A DNA stretch of 64,000 nt from Rhodospirillaceae bacterium (GTDB lineage Bacteria; Pseudomonadota; Alphaproteobacteria; Thalassobaculales; Thalassobaculaceae), in the NCBI GenBank assembly GCA_018401495.1, contig JAGYJX010000015.1, positions 124,001 through 188,000 of the forward strand. The letters are read 5' to 3'. The notes beneath the pieces were generated by a model that was given only the letters and a program-made list of their open reading frames with translations, did not search any database and had not been told where the DNA came from. Below are positions 28,109 to 38,321 of this stretch, piece after piece. A program made the translations under genes and the position numbers. Each line of letters begins with the position of its first letter. Positions within the stretch are counted from its first letter, which is position 1.

Positions 28109-31100
28109 TCAATAGGCTTCCTCCAGACCACCCCGGTTCGCACGGTCGGCGGTCAGGTTCTCCAGGGCCGAGCGGCCGAACATCTTGAACAGCACGGGGG
28201 TCAGCAGGGTGTCCAGCACCAGGGTGCTGACCAGCCCCCCGAATATCACGACGGCGATCGGATGCAGCAGTTCCTTGCCTGGTTCATCGCCGCCGAACAG
28301 CAAGGGAATTAGGGCGAGGCCCGCCGATACCGTGGTCATCAGCACGGGCGCCAGGCGTTCCTCGCTGCCGCGCAGCAACAGCGCGTCTCCGAACCGCTCG
28401 CCTTCGTGGAGCGAGAGGTTGATGTAGTGGCTGACCTTGAGGATGCCGTTGCGCGCGGTGATGCCGGCGAGCGTGACGAACCCGAACAGGCTGGCGATCG
28501 ACAGGGGTAGTTCTGCCAGCCACAGGCCGGCAACCCCACCGACCATCGCCATCGGCACGATCGCCATGATCATCAGCGTGAGCGACACGTGATGGTATCG
28601 GCTGTAGAGGACGACGAAGATGAGTGCCAGCGACAGCGTCGCCAGCATCAGGATCGCCGAAGACGCTTCTTCCTGGGCCCGGAAAGTTCCGTCGAGTTCA
28701 GTGAAGTAGCCGGGCGGCATCGCGGTCGCGGCCACCGTCTCCCGGATCTGCTCCACCACGTTGCTCATATCGGCACTGTCGGCATTCGCCCGCACGACGA
28801 TGCTCCGCCGCGCGTTCTCGCGCTGAATGTTGTTCGGGCCGTCGGTCTCGCGTACGTCGGCGAACGCGGCGAGCGGAATACGGCCTCGCGGGGTCTCGAC
28901 CAGCAGGCCCGCGAGACCCTGCGGTGGTGCGATCGGAATCGTTCATCCGGATGACCAGATCGAAGCGGCGTTCGCCGTCCAGGATCTCGGACACTCGGTC
29001 GCCCATCGCCAGGCTCTGAAGCGCCTCGGTGATCTCGCTCGGCGCCACCCCATAGGCGGCAGCGCGATCGTAATCGACCGCCACCTCGATCTGCGGGATG
29101 CGCGACTGGCTGGCGACGGCCACGTCATCGATTCCAGGGATCGTTCGGAGACTCTGCTCGAACCTGCCGGCGAGGGAGCGCAGCGTATCGAGATCGTCGC
29201 CGAAGATCTTTGAGGGCGATCTTGGCGCGCACACCGGAGATCATCGCGTCGATGCGGTGCGACAGAGGTTCGTCGAGTATGATGCGGACTGGCAGCGGCG
29301 CCAGGCGCGACCGGATGTCTTCGCGAATCTCCTCGTCGGTTCGGCTGTCGCGACGCAGGCGAACGTTGATCTCCGAAACGTGGATCCCCTCGGCATGCTC
29401 GTCGAGTTCGGCGCGGCCGGTCCGGCGTCCGACGCTGACCGCCTCAGGCACCTGCATGACCAGACGTTCCGCGAGTTGCCCGATCCGGGTCGCGGCCTCA
29501 AGCGAGGTTCCCGGCGCCAGTTCGGCCAGAACGACGATGGAACCCTCGTTCATGGTCGGCATGAAGATGCGCGGTAGCCAGACCAGCGACAGGGCGAAGC
29601 CGGCGACCGCCACCAGGGCTCCCAACGCGACGGCCCTCGTGCGCGCGATGGCCCAGCCGACCACCGCGCGGTTCACCCGCTTCAGGAACCGGAGCACCGC
29701 TCCGTCGCCGCCTTCCAGTACCGCAGCGTTCGGCAGCAGGAAGTAGCACAGGACCGGGGTAACCGTGATCGCCGTCGCGAGACTGGCGAGGATCGCCACG
29801 ATGTAGGCGGTGGCGAATGGCATGAACATCCGCCCTTCGATCCCGGTGAGGGCGTACAGCGGCAGCAGAACGACGACGATGATGAGCGTCGCGATCAGAA
29901 TTCCGGACCGGACCTCCATCGAGCCGTCGATGACGACGTCCAGGACCGGACGTGGATTCGCGGCGGCGGCGTTCTGGCGCAGACGCCGGAACACGTTTTC
30001 GACTCCGACGACGGCGTCGTCCACCAACTCGCCGATGGCGATGGCGAGGCCACCAAGGGTCATTGTGTTGATGCTTTGGCCCATCGCGTCGAGCACGAGG
30101 ATCGCGGCGCACGCCGAGATCGGTATCGCGGTGAGCGAAATTATCGTCGTGCGGGCGTTCATCAGAAACACGAACAACACGATCGTGACCACCACGGAGG
30201 CCTCGATCAGCACGCGTTTGACGTTGTCGACCGACGTCGTAATGAAGTCGGCCTGATCGTAGATCACGTCCCGGAACTTGATCTCCGGCGGAAAGTTCTG
30301 GACCAGCCCTGCCATCGCCAGCTTGACCGCGGCGACCAGGGAGGTGCTGTCCGCGCCCGGCTGCTTCATCACCGAGACGATCACCGCCGGCTCGCCCATG
30401 TAACCCGCGTCGCCCCGCTTCACGCGCGGCTCGAATCCGACTTCCGCAATCTGGCCAAGGGTGATCGAGACGCCGTTCCGTTCCACGATCGTCAGCGCTT
30501 CGAGGTCATCCAGCGCTCGCGTGCGGCCGACGTTGCGGATCACGTACTCCCGGTCGTGCTGATTGACGAAGCCGCCGCCGGAATTGGCGCCGAAGCCCTC
30601 CAGGGCGTGGGTCAGATCCCGAAGGCTCACATCCAGGGCCATCATCTGTCCCAGATCCGGCTTGACGCGGTACTGCCGGACTTCGCCTCCGATTGGAATG
30701 ACCTGGGCAACGCCGGGTATGGCGAGCAGGCGAGGGCGGACCACCCAGTCGACCAGTTCGCGAAGTTCCATCGCCGAGGAACCGGCCGTTGTGAAGGCCA
30801 ACAGGGTGATCTCGCCCATGACCGAGGACATCGGGGTCATGAACGGAACAAGGCCAGGTGGAAGCGTGCCGGCAATCTGCCCGAGACGCTCGACCACGAA
30901 TTGCCGGTGGACGAACACGTCGGTGTTCCAGGCGAACTCGAGATAGACCACCGACAGGCCGGCGCCGGACTGGCTGCGAACCCTTTGCAGGTCGGGCAGG
31001 CCGCTCATGGCTGATCTCGATCGGGAAGGTGACGAGGGACTCGACTTCCTCCGGCGACAGGCCCTCGGCTTCGGTGATCAACGTCACCATCGGCCGGGTA

Positions 31101-31225
31101 AGGTCGGGAAGCACGTCGATCGGCATGCCTCGCAGGGCGATCAGCCCATAGACCACCAGCGCGAGCGCGATGATCAGGACGAACATCCGGTGGCGCAGAC
31201 TTTGCTGGACGGTATAGGCGAACAT
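28109..31225 (-). CDS. heavy-metal RND efflux pump (CusA/CzcA family), three frame interruptions
   Basis: About 1037 residues when three single extra bases are removed (near 31014, 29210 and 28923). Each repair restores a family-typical junction: 'FPIETAMSGLPDLQRVRS', 'KIALKIFGDDLDTLRS' and 'DRTTQGLAGLLVE'. N-terminus 'MPIDVLPDLTRPMVTLITEA', the first TM block, the large periplasmic loops and the second TM block ('LTLMIMAIVPMAMVGGVAGL', 'GFVTLAGITARNGILKVSHY') are all present. This proton-driven trimeric pump exports metal ions through an adaptor and an outer-membrane channel. No channel gene is in the window. The substrate cannot be fixed from sequence. Three shifts in one gene could also mean decay. 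Confidence 0.82.
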
Positions 31226-31276
31226 GCCTCGGATCTCCGTTCGGCCGGGTGGGCCCGCAGTAAGCGAGGCTTCGGA

Positions 31277-31939
31277 TCAGGCCAGGCTCGACGCAGCGAT
31301 CAGGGTGGCGATGCCAACGCCGGACACCGACAGTCCGAGCCAACGCCGGCGACCGGTGCTGCGAAGGCCGGCAACCGCGCCCAGCAGCGCGAGGATGCCG
31401 GATGCGATCGGGACCGCGAACGGCTGCACGCCGTCCCACAGCGCCACGCGTTCGCCGGCCGTCAGGCTCGATGTTGCGCCATGGTCGTGACCCTCGTGGC
31501 TGTCGGCGTCCGCTTCCGACATCCGGGCAAGCAGAACCTCCTCGATGGTTCCGGCCACCACGGTAGCGATCAACTCGACGCTGTCGGCGTCCTCGGCGGG
31601 CAGTCCCTCGGCTGGCCAGGGAACCACCAGGTAGAGTCCTGGAGCGGCCTCCTCTGCCGTGACCAGCGCGTCGCCAGCCAGGATCTCGATCCTGGCCCCG
31701 TTGGCTGGGGCGTTGGTCTCGGTGTGGTCGAGGAAGATTACCAACTGCCCGTCCTTGGGCATGGCCACCATCTGGAAGCTCTGGCCGACGGTCGCGGCCC
31801 GTGGCGCCAGATCTTCGATCCCATGGGTCGGAGCCTCGACCGGGCCGTGATTATGGCCCTCGTGGCCCTCCTGCGCCGTCGCCGGCCCGATCGCCGCCAA
31901 CGCAAGGGCCAGGGCCGGGAGCGTCAGCCTGATGGCCAT
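31277..31939 (-). CDS. exported His-rich metal-efflux accessory protein
   Basis: 220 residues. Signal peptide 'TLPALALALAAIGPATA', then 'EGHEGHNHGP' and later 'DSHEGHDHGA', two likely metal-binding clusters. A beta-rich domain lies between them, and the C-terminus has one or two membrane helices ('PIASGILALLGAVAGL', 'GLSVSGVGIATLIAASSLA'). The ATG at 31939 overlaps the stop of the adaptor gene (ATGA), so it is made with the adaptor. It lies directly upstream of the pump gene. Confidence 0.7.
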   Translation of the reverse strand: MAIRLTLPALALALAAIGPATAQEGHEGHNHGPVEAPTHGIEDLAPRAATVGQSFQMVAMPKDGQLVIFLDHTETNAPANGARIEILAGDALVTAEEAAPGLYLVVPWPAEGLPAEDADSVELIATVVAGTIEEVLLARMSEADADSHEGHDHGATSSLTAGERVALWDGVQPFAVPIASGILALLGAVAGLRSTGRRRWLGLSVSGVGIATLIAASSLA

Positions 31940-33645
31940 CACCGCACCTCCGACAAAAGGCCGGCGCCGTTGAGCACAACGCGCGCGCCATCCGGTAGGC
32001 CGGCTTCGATTGCGACAGTCGACCCATCCACCGGCTTCCAGCGCACGCGGTGGCTCTCGAAACGCTCAGCCGATGTCGCCGCCCAGATCGCGGTTTCTCC
32101 GTTGCCGCGCCGCACCAGCGCGCTTCTTGGCACAAGCACGCCGTCGGCGGTCACCGGTTCGTGGATCAGAACCGTCACACGTTCTCCCACCCGCAGGCCC
32201 GATACCGGCTGCTGCACCCTGAACTGCAACGGCGTCGACTGCTCGTTCTGTGCCCAACCGCTGCCCTCGTAAGACAGTGGCAGGGAGCCGCCGTCGGTGC
32301 GGGTGGCAGAGGCGCCCTGGACCTTCGGCGGGTTGCCGCCGAACCAGTCAGCCTCAACCCAAAGGCGACGTTCGTCGACGATTTCCCACAACTGGTGACG
32401 GGCCTCGACGACCTGGCCGACCCTGACGTCGGCGCGAGCGATCACGCCGTTGGCCGACGCGACGAGCGGCTCGGTGCCGTCGAGGCCCTCGATCAGGGCG
32501 TCGCGGTGGCGCCGCAACTGGTCGAGCTCAAGGCGGATGGACAGGATGCGGCCTTCGCGGAAAGGCAGCAGTGGCAACTCGCGGGACCGCGCCAACTCGA
32601 GTTCCTTGCTGGCGACCTGGCCGCGCAGGGTGGCGATCTCGGCTTCCATCGAGGCGCGGTCGCGATTTGACCAGATCGGCCTCAGATAGCCGAGGACCTC
32701 GCCTTCGACGACGCGCTGCCCAAGGCGCGGCAGGCCCCAGTCCGCCGCTTCGATCCGGCCGTCCTGGCTAGCCTGCACAAGCCCGGACGCGGTTGGGTCG
32801 GCAATAACGTGACCGACCAGCTTGCGGCTGCTGGTCACGCCACCCTGGCAGGGGAACCCGGTTCGGATCTGGAGCAACCTTTGGGCAACCTTCGGCATGA
32901 ACACGGTGCCGTCGGGCAGGCGGATCGATGGTTCCGACATCAGTCGGAGTTCCGACAGCGCCGCGAAGGTTGCCGACTCAGAGGCGGTGTTCTCCGGCAT
33001 GCCCAGAGCGGGCCAATTGCAGGTCGTGGCCGCCGTGGCTGCGGTCGCGGGTGCCGGCGCGGCACCTCCAAGCGCGACCCGTTCGATCAGGGGCGGGGCG
33101 GCCGGGGTTCTGGTGGCCGTGGCATTGGCCCCGGCATTCGCGACGGGCAGGGCCGCCTTGGGGGACGCCGCGACGCTCTCATCGTTCCGCTCGTTCCGAG
33201 CCGGGATGTCGAGGCCCGGAGTGTGCTCGCTCTGCCCGGTTTCCAACCAAACGCCGACACGACGGTCCTCCGCGGACGTGGCCGCCAGCGTGTCGGACGA
33301 CAGCTTCCCGGGTTCGGTGGCGACGGTGATGGCCCCCATCAAGGCGGCGGCGTTGGTGGCGAGGATGCGCCCGGTATCCAGGAGTTCGCCACCGAAGTAG
33401 TAGGCGCCGAGCGCCAGTCTCCATCCGGAGTCGGCAACCGAGTCGGCAATTCCGTAGGCCGTGCCGGCGGCCTCGGCAACCACTTGTGGGATTCCCTGGA
33501 CGCCGACATCGGACGCCTCTGACATCGGCAATTGTGGCGCCGAATTGCCCGCGGCCGACCCTGTTCGCTCCAGCGCTCCGAGCGCCGGTGGGAAAAGGGT
33601 CAGAGCCGCGGCGACGGCAGTCAGCCTGATCGTCCCGCGCCGCAT
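31939..33645 (-). CDS. RND periplasmic adaptor (HlyD/CusB type) with long N-terminal extension
   Basis: 568 residues, longer than the usual ~400. The signal peptide ('LTAVAAALTLFPPALG') is followed by about 220 residues with low-complexity Ala/Thr/Pro stretches that are not part of the adaptor fold. From about residue 260 come the biotinyl-lipoyl halves ('GRIEAADWGLPRLGQRVVEG' and 'VASANGVIARADVRVGQVVE'), an alpha hairpin between them ('EIATLRGQVASKELELARSR'), and the beta-barrel and membrane-proximal domains ending 'VLNGAGLLSEVR'. It links the RND pump to an outer-membrane channel. ATG 33645 follows a run of eight G on the coding strand. First gene of the efflux operon. Confidence 0.78.
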   Translation of the reverse strand: MRRGTIRLTAVAAALTLFPPALGALERTGSAAGNSAPQLPMSEASDVGVQGIPQVVAEAAGTAYGIADSVADSGWRLALGAYYFGGELLDTGRILATNAAALMGAITVATEPGKLSSDTLAATSAEDRRVGVWLETGQSEHTPGLDIPARNERNDESVAASPKAALPVANAGANATATRTPAAPPLIERVALGGAAPAPATAATAATTCNWPALGMPENTASESATFAALSELRLMSEPSIRLPDGTVFMPKVAQRLLQIRTGFPCQGGVTSSRKLVGHVIADPTASGLVQASQDGRIEAADWGLPRLGQRVVEGEVLGYLRPIWSNRDRASMEAEIATLRGQVASKELELARSRELPLLPFREGRILSIRLELDQLRRHRDALIEGLDGTEPLVASANGVIARADVRVGQVVEARHQLWEIVDERRLWVEADWFGGNPPKVQGASATRTDGGSLPLSYEGSGWAQNEQSTPLQFRVQQPVSGLRVGERVTVLIHEPVTADGVLVPRSALVRRGNGETAIWAATSAERFESHRVRWKPVDGSTVAIEAGLPDGARVVLNGAGLLSEVR

Positions 33646-33677
33646 CAAAATGCCCCCCCCGCTTCCAGCCCCGTTCT

Positions 33678-33694
33678 GGGTACTCGGTATACCC
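33678..33694. promoter_or_regulatory. imperfect palindrome upstream of metal efflux operon
   Basis: GGGTA-N7-TACCC with an inner 8-base palindrome GGTATACC, 33 bases before the adaptor start. Its place and symmetry would suit an operator for a metal-responsive regulator such as a MerR-type protein. No regulator gene is nearby, so this is only a suggestion. Confidence 0.3.
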
Positions 33695-33821
33695 TAGTCG
33701 CACCCATTATGACGGATCAATAACTTAACCATTGTTAAAAGCCATCCATGGTTCATTCCCGGTGCTGAGTTCACGAAGCCGTCAACGCTTGACGCAGCCG
33801 GCTGGATCGACGGAGAACGGC

Positions 33822-34691
33822 ATGCAGGATGCGGGCCATGGGGGCAGGGCTTTGGTGGCGGACAGGGTGGTTCGTTTGGCGCCCGGCGACCTTTCGGTGA
33901 CGCCGGGCGACTGTGAAAGTTCGCCGGGGCGGCGCCTCGCCGAAGGCTCGGTCCTGGTGCTGGTGGGGCTGACGGGCACCGGCAAGACCACGGCCGCGGA
34001 TCGCGTGGTGGACAGCGTGCCGGGGACCGTTGTGCTGCCCGACCGCCGAGCGCTTACCGACCGGCTGATCTTGCCGATGATGACCGGAGACGACCGGCCG
34101 GTGGACGATCGGCTGGAGCGGTTTCGGCTGACGGCGGCGTTCAAGGAGCGCCATCCGGGTGGTATGGGGGATCTGCTGGCGTGGCTCGTTCTCCCCGAGG
34201 GGCTAGCCGGGCGTCGGGTCCTCTTCGACGGACTGCGCGGTCAGGCTGAGGTGACCGCCGCCGCGGCCTCGCTTCCGCAAGCCCGGTTCGCGGTGCTGGA
34301 TTGCCCGCCGGAACACCGGCTGCTCCGGCTCTGCGGACGGCATGATCCGTTCGACCGCGTCGCCGACGCCGGCCGGCCGGCGGCGTCACAGCCCGGCGCT
34401 GCGGCGACGCGAACCGTCCTGGCGCAAACAGGCTTCGATGCTCTGGTCGACGCCGAGATCGTCGAGCGGGTGGCGGTCACTCTCGCGCGGGCGGGGGGCG
34501 ATCCAGGCGACGTCGCTCGGTGCGCGTCGATCATCGTCGAGGAGGCGCGACACTACGATCCCGCAGGGGCTCGTGACGCCCTGCTTCGGCTGGCGCCGAC
34601 GCGGACCCTGGCGCTGAACACCGCCCACCTTGCGCCGGAGGAGGTCGCGGCGACGATCTCAACGTGGTGGGCGGACGGGGCGTCCCGATGA
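33822..34691 (+). CDS. P-loop ATP/GTP-binding protein of unknown function
   Basis: 289 residues. A Walker A motif 'GLTGTGKTT' lies at about residue 53, after a strand 'SVLVLVG'. A Walker B-like strand 'RRVLFDGLRG' and 'ARFAVLDCPPEHRLLRLCGR' follow, as in small-molecule or nucleoside kinases. The C-terminus has 'IIVEEARHYDPAGARDALL'. I do not recognise the family. ATG 33822 is preceded by GGAG; the open frame begins 30 codons earlier with a TTG. Divergent from the efflux operon and convergent with the STAS gene. Confidence 0.6.
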   Translation: MQDAGHGGRALVADRVVRLAPGDLSVTPGDCESSPGRRLAEGSVLVLVGLTGTGKTTAADRVVDSVPGTVVLPDRRALTDRLILPMMTGDDRPVDDRLERFRLTAAFKERHPGGMGDLLAWLVLPEGLAGRRVLFDGLRGQAEVTAAAASLPQARFAVLDCPPEHRLLRLCGRHDPFDRVADAGRPAASQPGAAATRTVLAQTGFDALVDAEIVERVAVTLARAGGDPGDVARCASIIVEEARHYDPAGARDALLRLAPTRTLALNTAHLAPEEVAATISTWWADGASR

Positions 34692-34732
34692 CCGGTCGTG
34701 GCGTCCCGCCGGTCGGCACGGTGGTCGGCGGC

Positions 34733-35065
34733 TCAGACCCGGCCGAGAGCGTCCTCGCGGTTGGCGCAGACCGTCAGGACGTTGATGAAGCCGCTGATCT
34801 CGAAGACTTCCCGTACATGATCGGTCAGCGAGTGCAGCGCCAGCGCACCACCCGCTGCCTTCACCCGCTTGGCGACCACCAGGAAAACCCGCAGCCCGGC
34901 GCTGGACAGATACTCAAGCTGCGAAGCGTCCACCACAATTCGCGGCCGGCCCGCCTCGATCTGGGACACGATCTTTGCTTCGGTATCGGCGGCGTTGGTG
35001 CTGTCGAGCCGGCCGGTCAATACGACGACGGCCAGATTACCTTGGCTCTCGACGGTCATCGTCAT
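34733..35065 (-). CDS. STAS-domain anti-sigma factor antagonist
   Basis: 110 residues, the size of SpoIIAA/RsbV-type proteins. 'AVVVLTGRLDSTNAADTE' and 'IVVDASQLEYLSSAGLRVFL' include the conserved phosphorylatable serine of the DxSxxxxxSSAG motif. It binds and releases an anti-sigma kinase, depending on phosphorylation. It follows the HATPase gene by 24 bases, giving a partner-switching pair. Confidence 0.85.
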   Translation of the reverse strand: MTMTVESQGNLAVVVLTGRLDSTNAADTEAKIVSQIEAGRPRIVVDASQLEYLSSAGLRVFLVVAKRVKAAGGALALHSLTDHVREVFEISGFINVLTVCANREDALGRV

Positions 35066-35089
35066 GGCGGTCAAACCTCTTCTCAGTGT

Positions 35090-35551
35090 TCAGAAATTCT
35101 TTGTCAGCGTCACGCGGTTCATGCCATGGCGCCGAACGTAGCTCAGGCCGTCCAGCAATGTCTTGGCGAAATGGATTCCAAGGCCGCCGACCCGGCGCTC
35201 ATCGAGGCTTGCTTCCACATCCGGGTCGGGAGCCTCGGCGATCGGGTCGAAGGGGATGCCCCGGTAGGCGATTTCGACAACCAGGCGGCTCGGCCACACG
35301 CAAAGGCTGACCATGATCCGGCGGCCGGCGCGCGGGCCTCCGTGGTGGATCGCGTTGGTGATCAGCTCGTCCGCCGACAGGATGACATGGTGGGCTGCCT
35401 TCGGCGGCACAGCATACCGCTCGGCGAAGCCCTCGATCGTCTCTGCCATTCGACGAATTTCAGCTTCCTCGGTCTTCAAACGCAGGGTCCGCATCGCGAT
35501 CCAACCGTCGCAATCGCAACCGACGGTGATTGAGCTCCGCGATGCTGTCAT
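35090..35551 (-). CDS. anti-sigma regulatory factor, serine kinase (HATPase, RsbW-like)
   Basis: 153 residues from ATG 35551. The GHKL fold is visible: N-box 'LSADELITNAIHHG', 'VEIAYRGIPFDP' (G1 region) and 'VGGLGIHFAKTLLDGLSYVR' (G2). Such proteins bind a sigma factor or response regulator and phosphorylate the STAS partner encoded just downstream. No PP2C phosphatase or sigma factor gene is in the window. Divergent from 35616-36731, with a 64-base shared promoter region. Confidence 0.85.
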   Translation of the reverse strand: MTASRSSITVGCDCDGWIAMRTLRLKTEEAEIRRMAETIEGFAERYAVPPKAAHHVILSADELITNAIHHGGPRAGRRIMVSLCVWPSRLVVEIAYRGIPFDPIAEAPDPDVEASLDERRVGGLGIHFAKTLLDGLSYVRRHGMNRVTLTKNF

Positions 35552-35615
35552 GGCTTTTTCTATATAGTCTTGCCGGATCAGACGCGAGTCGGTCTTGGAG
35601 AGGGAGCAGCGGTTG

Positions 35616-36731
35616 ATGGAAGACGCCCGCGCCCAGGCCGCCATCGAAACGTTGGACCGCCAGATTCTCGCTGTCGGACGCGGCCCCGTGACGTTCACCG
35701 CCGAGGCGCTCGATCGTCTGCGCGTGTTGTTGGAGGTGCACGCTGCCGAGCTGCGTTCCGCGCGCGCCGGTTCGATGGCGATGCGGGGCATCGCCGCGCG
35801 ATCGGCCGCCGCCGTAGCCGGACATCTGGCGGCCTGTCCAGGCCCGCTGGCGTTGAGGCGGCTTGCGGCCCTGCTTCCGATCACCGATGACGAGGGTGGC
35901 GGCGGCCGCGGAACCGACGAGGCCACGGCGACGGACTACGCCCAGGGCATATCGGCCATGGCGGCATGGGAGGCATCGGTCGGACCGGATTCCCGGCTGC
36001 GAGGTGCCGTCCAGAAGGCCATGGGGCGTATCACCCGGACCTGCCGGGAGCGGATCGAGTCACACATGCATCTCAGCACCGACGACGACATACCTGACGT
36101 GCGGCTGCTGGCTCGCGATATCCTGCGGATCGAGGCCGTGGAGTGGGCCGTGGAGATCGCCGGCGGACCCGGGCAGTCGGAAGGCTTGCGGGTGCTGGCC
36201 CATCGCGCGGCCCGCCAGTCGGTGATCTGGGCCGGGACGGTGTTCCGCCGGTTCAAGGTGGGTCCGGACGAGTTCAGCCATTTCGACGCGGTGGCGACGC
36301 TCTCCGCGGTAGACGACCTGCTCGTCGTCATTCTGCGCGTCCTTGAAAGCGATCGGGACGACCGAAAGGCCGGCAGCCATCCGTTCGTGCTGACACTCGG
36401 CGAACAGGCGATCCAGGAATTCGTTGATGGTCTCGAGCACATGACCAACCGCTACCTGGAGATGGCCGAGCAGAACCTTCTTCTGGGTGGTGCTCCGGGA
36501 GCCTTTGTGCGCTCGGTTCTGCTGGTGCTCCAGCGGATACTGCGCCTGGGCCACGCGCTTATGCCGTCGGTCAATGTTATGGAGATCCGTCTGAACCACG
36601 AGGCTACCCTGGTCCGCATGGTGGCGATGCGCGCCAAGCTGCGCTCTGCCCAGACCATGCCTGGCGCGTCGCAGGACCTGCAGACGCGGCTCTCGGTTCT
36701 GGACAACGCGCTCGCCGAGGTCGGAGCCTGA
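35616..36731 (+). CDS. large helical protein of unknown function
   Basis: 371 residues, almost wholly alpha-helical and soluble, with no signal peptide or membrane helix and no motif I recognise. Notable segments are 'FTAEALDRLRVLLEVHAAEL', 'ARQSVIWAGTVFRRFKVG' and 'EFVDGLEHMTNRYLEMAEQN'. The ATG at 35616 is chosen because the frame upstream begins only with TTG. It is divergent from the STAS/HATPase pair, so it may be an effector or target of that switch (inference). Confidence 0.6.
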   Translation: MEDARAQAAIETLDRQILAVGRGPVTFTAEALDRLRVLLEVHAAELRSARAGSMAMRGIAARSAAAVAGHLAACPGPLALRRLAALLPITDDEGGGGRGTDEATATDYAQGISAMAAWEASVGPDSRLRGAVQKAMGRITRTCRERIESHMHLSTDDDIPDVRLLARDILRIEAVEWAVEIAGGPGQSEGLRVLAHRAARQSVIWAGTVFRRFKVGPDEFSHFDAVATLSAVDDLLVVILRVLESDRDDRKAGSHPFVLTLGEQAIQEFVDGLEHMTNRYLEMAEQNLLLGGAPGAFVRSVLLVLQRILRLGHALMPSVNVMEIRLNHEATLVRMVAMRAKLRSAQTMPGASQDLQTRLSVLDNALAEVGA

Positions 36732-36817
36732 CGAGACTCCACAGCCGACCGTTTCCCGTTAGTCTCGCCCTCGCGCCGGCCGACGCCCGAGCGTGAGAAC
36801 CGTTGTAGGAGCCCGCC

Positions 36818-37893
36818 ATGAAGACGCACCGCATCGCCAGCATTCCCGGGGACGGCATCGGCCCGGAGGTCATCACCGCCGGGGTGGAGGTGCTGAAGGC
36901 CGTGGCGGAGCGCGACGGCGGGTTCGGCGTGGCGGTCGAAACCTTTCCGTGGGGGCCGACTTCTACCGGGCGCACGGCGTGATGATGCCGGAGGACGGTG
37001 TCGAGACCCTTCGCGGCTTCGACGCCATCTATTTCGGCTCGGCCGGCGACCCGCATCTGCCGGACCACATCACCCTCTGGGGACTGCGCCTGAAGATCTG
37101 CCAGACCCTCGACCAGTACGCCAACGTCAGGCCGTCCCGGTTGCTGCCCGGTATCGACGGCCCGCTGAAGGGCGTGGGGCCCGACCGGCTGGACTGGGTG
37201 ATCGTGCGCGAGAATTCCGAAGGCGAGTATTCCGGGGCCGGCGGACGGGTACACCAGGGACTGCCGGAGGAGGTGGGTCTCGACGTGTCGGTGTTCACGC
37301 GGGTCGGCGTCGAGCGCATCCAGCGCTACGCTTTCGAGTTGGCCCGAAGCCGGCCGCGGAAGCTGCTGACGCTGGTGACCAAGTCGAACGCCCAGCGCCA
37401 CGGCATGGTGTTCTGGGACGCGGTGTTCGACCGGATCAAGGCCGACTACCCGGATGTCCGCACCGACAAGATGCTGGTAGACGCCATGACGACCCGGATG
37501 GTCCTGAAGCCGGAGAGCATCGACACGGTCGTGGCCACCAACCTGCACGCCGATGTGCTGTCGGATCTTGCGGCTGCGCTGTCGGGGTCGATGGGCATCG
37601 CCCCCACCGGCAACCTGCGGCCGGAGCGCGACGGCCCGTCGATGTTCGAGCCGATCCACGGTTCCGCTTTCGACATCATGGGCAAGGGCATCGCCAACCC
37701 GATCGGCTCCTTCTGGAGCGCGGCGATGATGCTGGAGCATCTCGGCGAGGCGGCGGCAGCGGCGCGCCTGATTACCGCCATCGAGCGTGTCACCGCGGCG
37801 GGCGAGGCGATGCCGAGGGATCTGGGCGGCACGGCGACCACCCGCGAGGTCACCGACGCCGTGCTCGCCGCCCTGCGGCTCGAGAACGCCTGA
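36818..37893 (+). CDS. tartrate/D-malate dehydrogenase-like enzyme, frame interrupted at 36951-36955
   Basis: About 358 residues when one G is restored in the GGGGG run at 36951, giving 'ETFPWGADFYRAHGVMMPED'. It belongs to the isocitrate/isopropylmalate dehydrogenase family, NAD- and metal-dependent oxidative decarboxylation of 2-hydroxy acids. Motifs: 'SIPGDGIGPEV', 'VIVRENSEGEYSG', 'VTKSNAQRHGMVFWDAVF' (the tartrate/D-malate branch), the metal-binding 'VDAMTTRMV' and 'FEPIHGSAFDIMGKGIANPI'. The ATG at 36818 has AGGAG before it. Homoisocitrate dehydrogenase is a relative, so a link to the homocitrate synthase-like gene cannot be ruled out, but the motifs favour tartrate or D-malate. Confidence 0.83.
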
Positions 37894-37977
37894 AGATCTC
37901 TACAAGCGCTTCAGGCGGGAACGTCAGGCTCCGGCCGACGTTGCTTCTCCGTGTCGGTTTCCGACCAGGAGGGAAGC

Positions 37978-38307
37978 ATGAAGCTGCGGTGGGCGATCGT
38001 CCTGTCCGGAATCGCGGCCGCGGCCGTGGGCGGCGCGTTGTCGACGGTGCCGGCGATGTTGACCTCGCACGAGGGCGAGATTGCCTCGGGTTCCGCTCCG
38101 TCCCGGCAACTCGAGGTGTCCCGCCGGGCGGTGCTGACTTCGACCGAAGGGGTGATCGTCGATCTGGGGCGGCGCACCGAGCAGCTCAATGTGCTCTCGG
38201 AGTTGCTGGCCGATGCCGCCGGCGAGAACAACTGGCGACCGCCGGGATACGGCGGGGTTTCCTTCACTCCTTCCGAGCGTCGCAAGCCGGGTGACGCCGC
38301 TCGCTGA
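37978..38307 (+). CDS. small exported or membrane-anchored protein
   Basis: Not recognised; 109 residues with an N-terminal hydrophobic segment ('WAIVLSGIAAAAVGGALSTV'), a charged middle ('VIVDLGRRTEQLNVLSELLA') and a Pro/Gly-rich tail. GGAGGGAAGC precedes ATG 37978. It lies alone between the dehydrogenase and the urt promoter. Confidence 0.5.
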   Translation: MKLRWAIVLSGIAAAAVGGALSTVPAMLTSHEGEIASGSAPSRQLEVSRRAVLTSTEGVIVDLGRRTEQLNVLSELLADAAGENNWRPPGYGGVSFTPSERRKPGDAAR

Positions 38308-38321
38308 ATCGCCGCGCCATA

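Noticed and set aside
33732..33821. Earlier TTG start for the P-loop protein
   Set aside because: It adds 30 residues without a ribosome binding site or conserved pattern; the ATG at 33822 has GGAG before it.
36818..37893. Homoisocitrate dehydrogenase as partner of the homocitrate synthase
   Set aside because: The 'VTKSNAQRHGMVFWD' region is of the tartrate/D-malate type, and the genes are 10 kb apart in different units.
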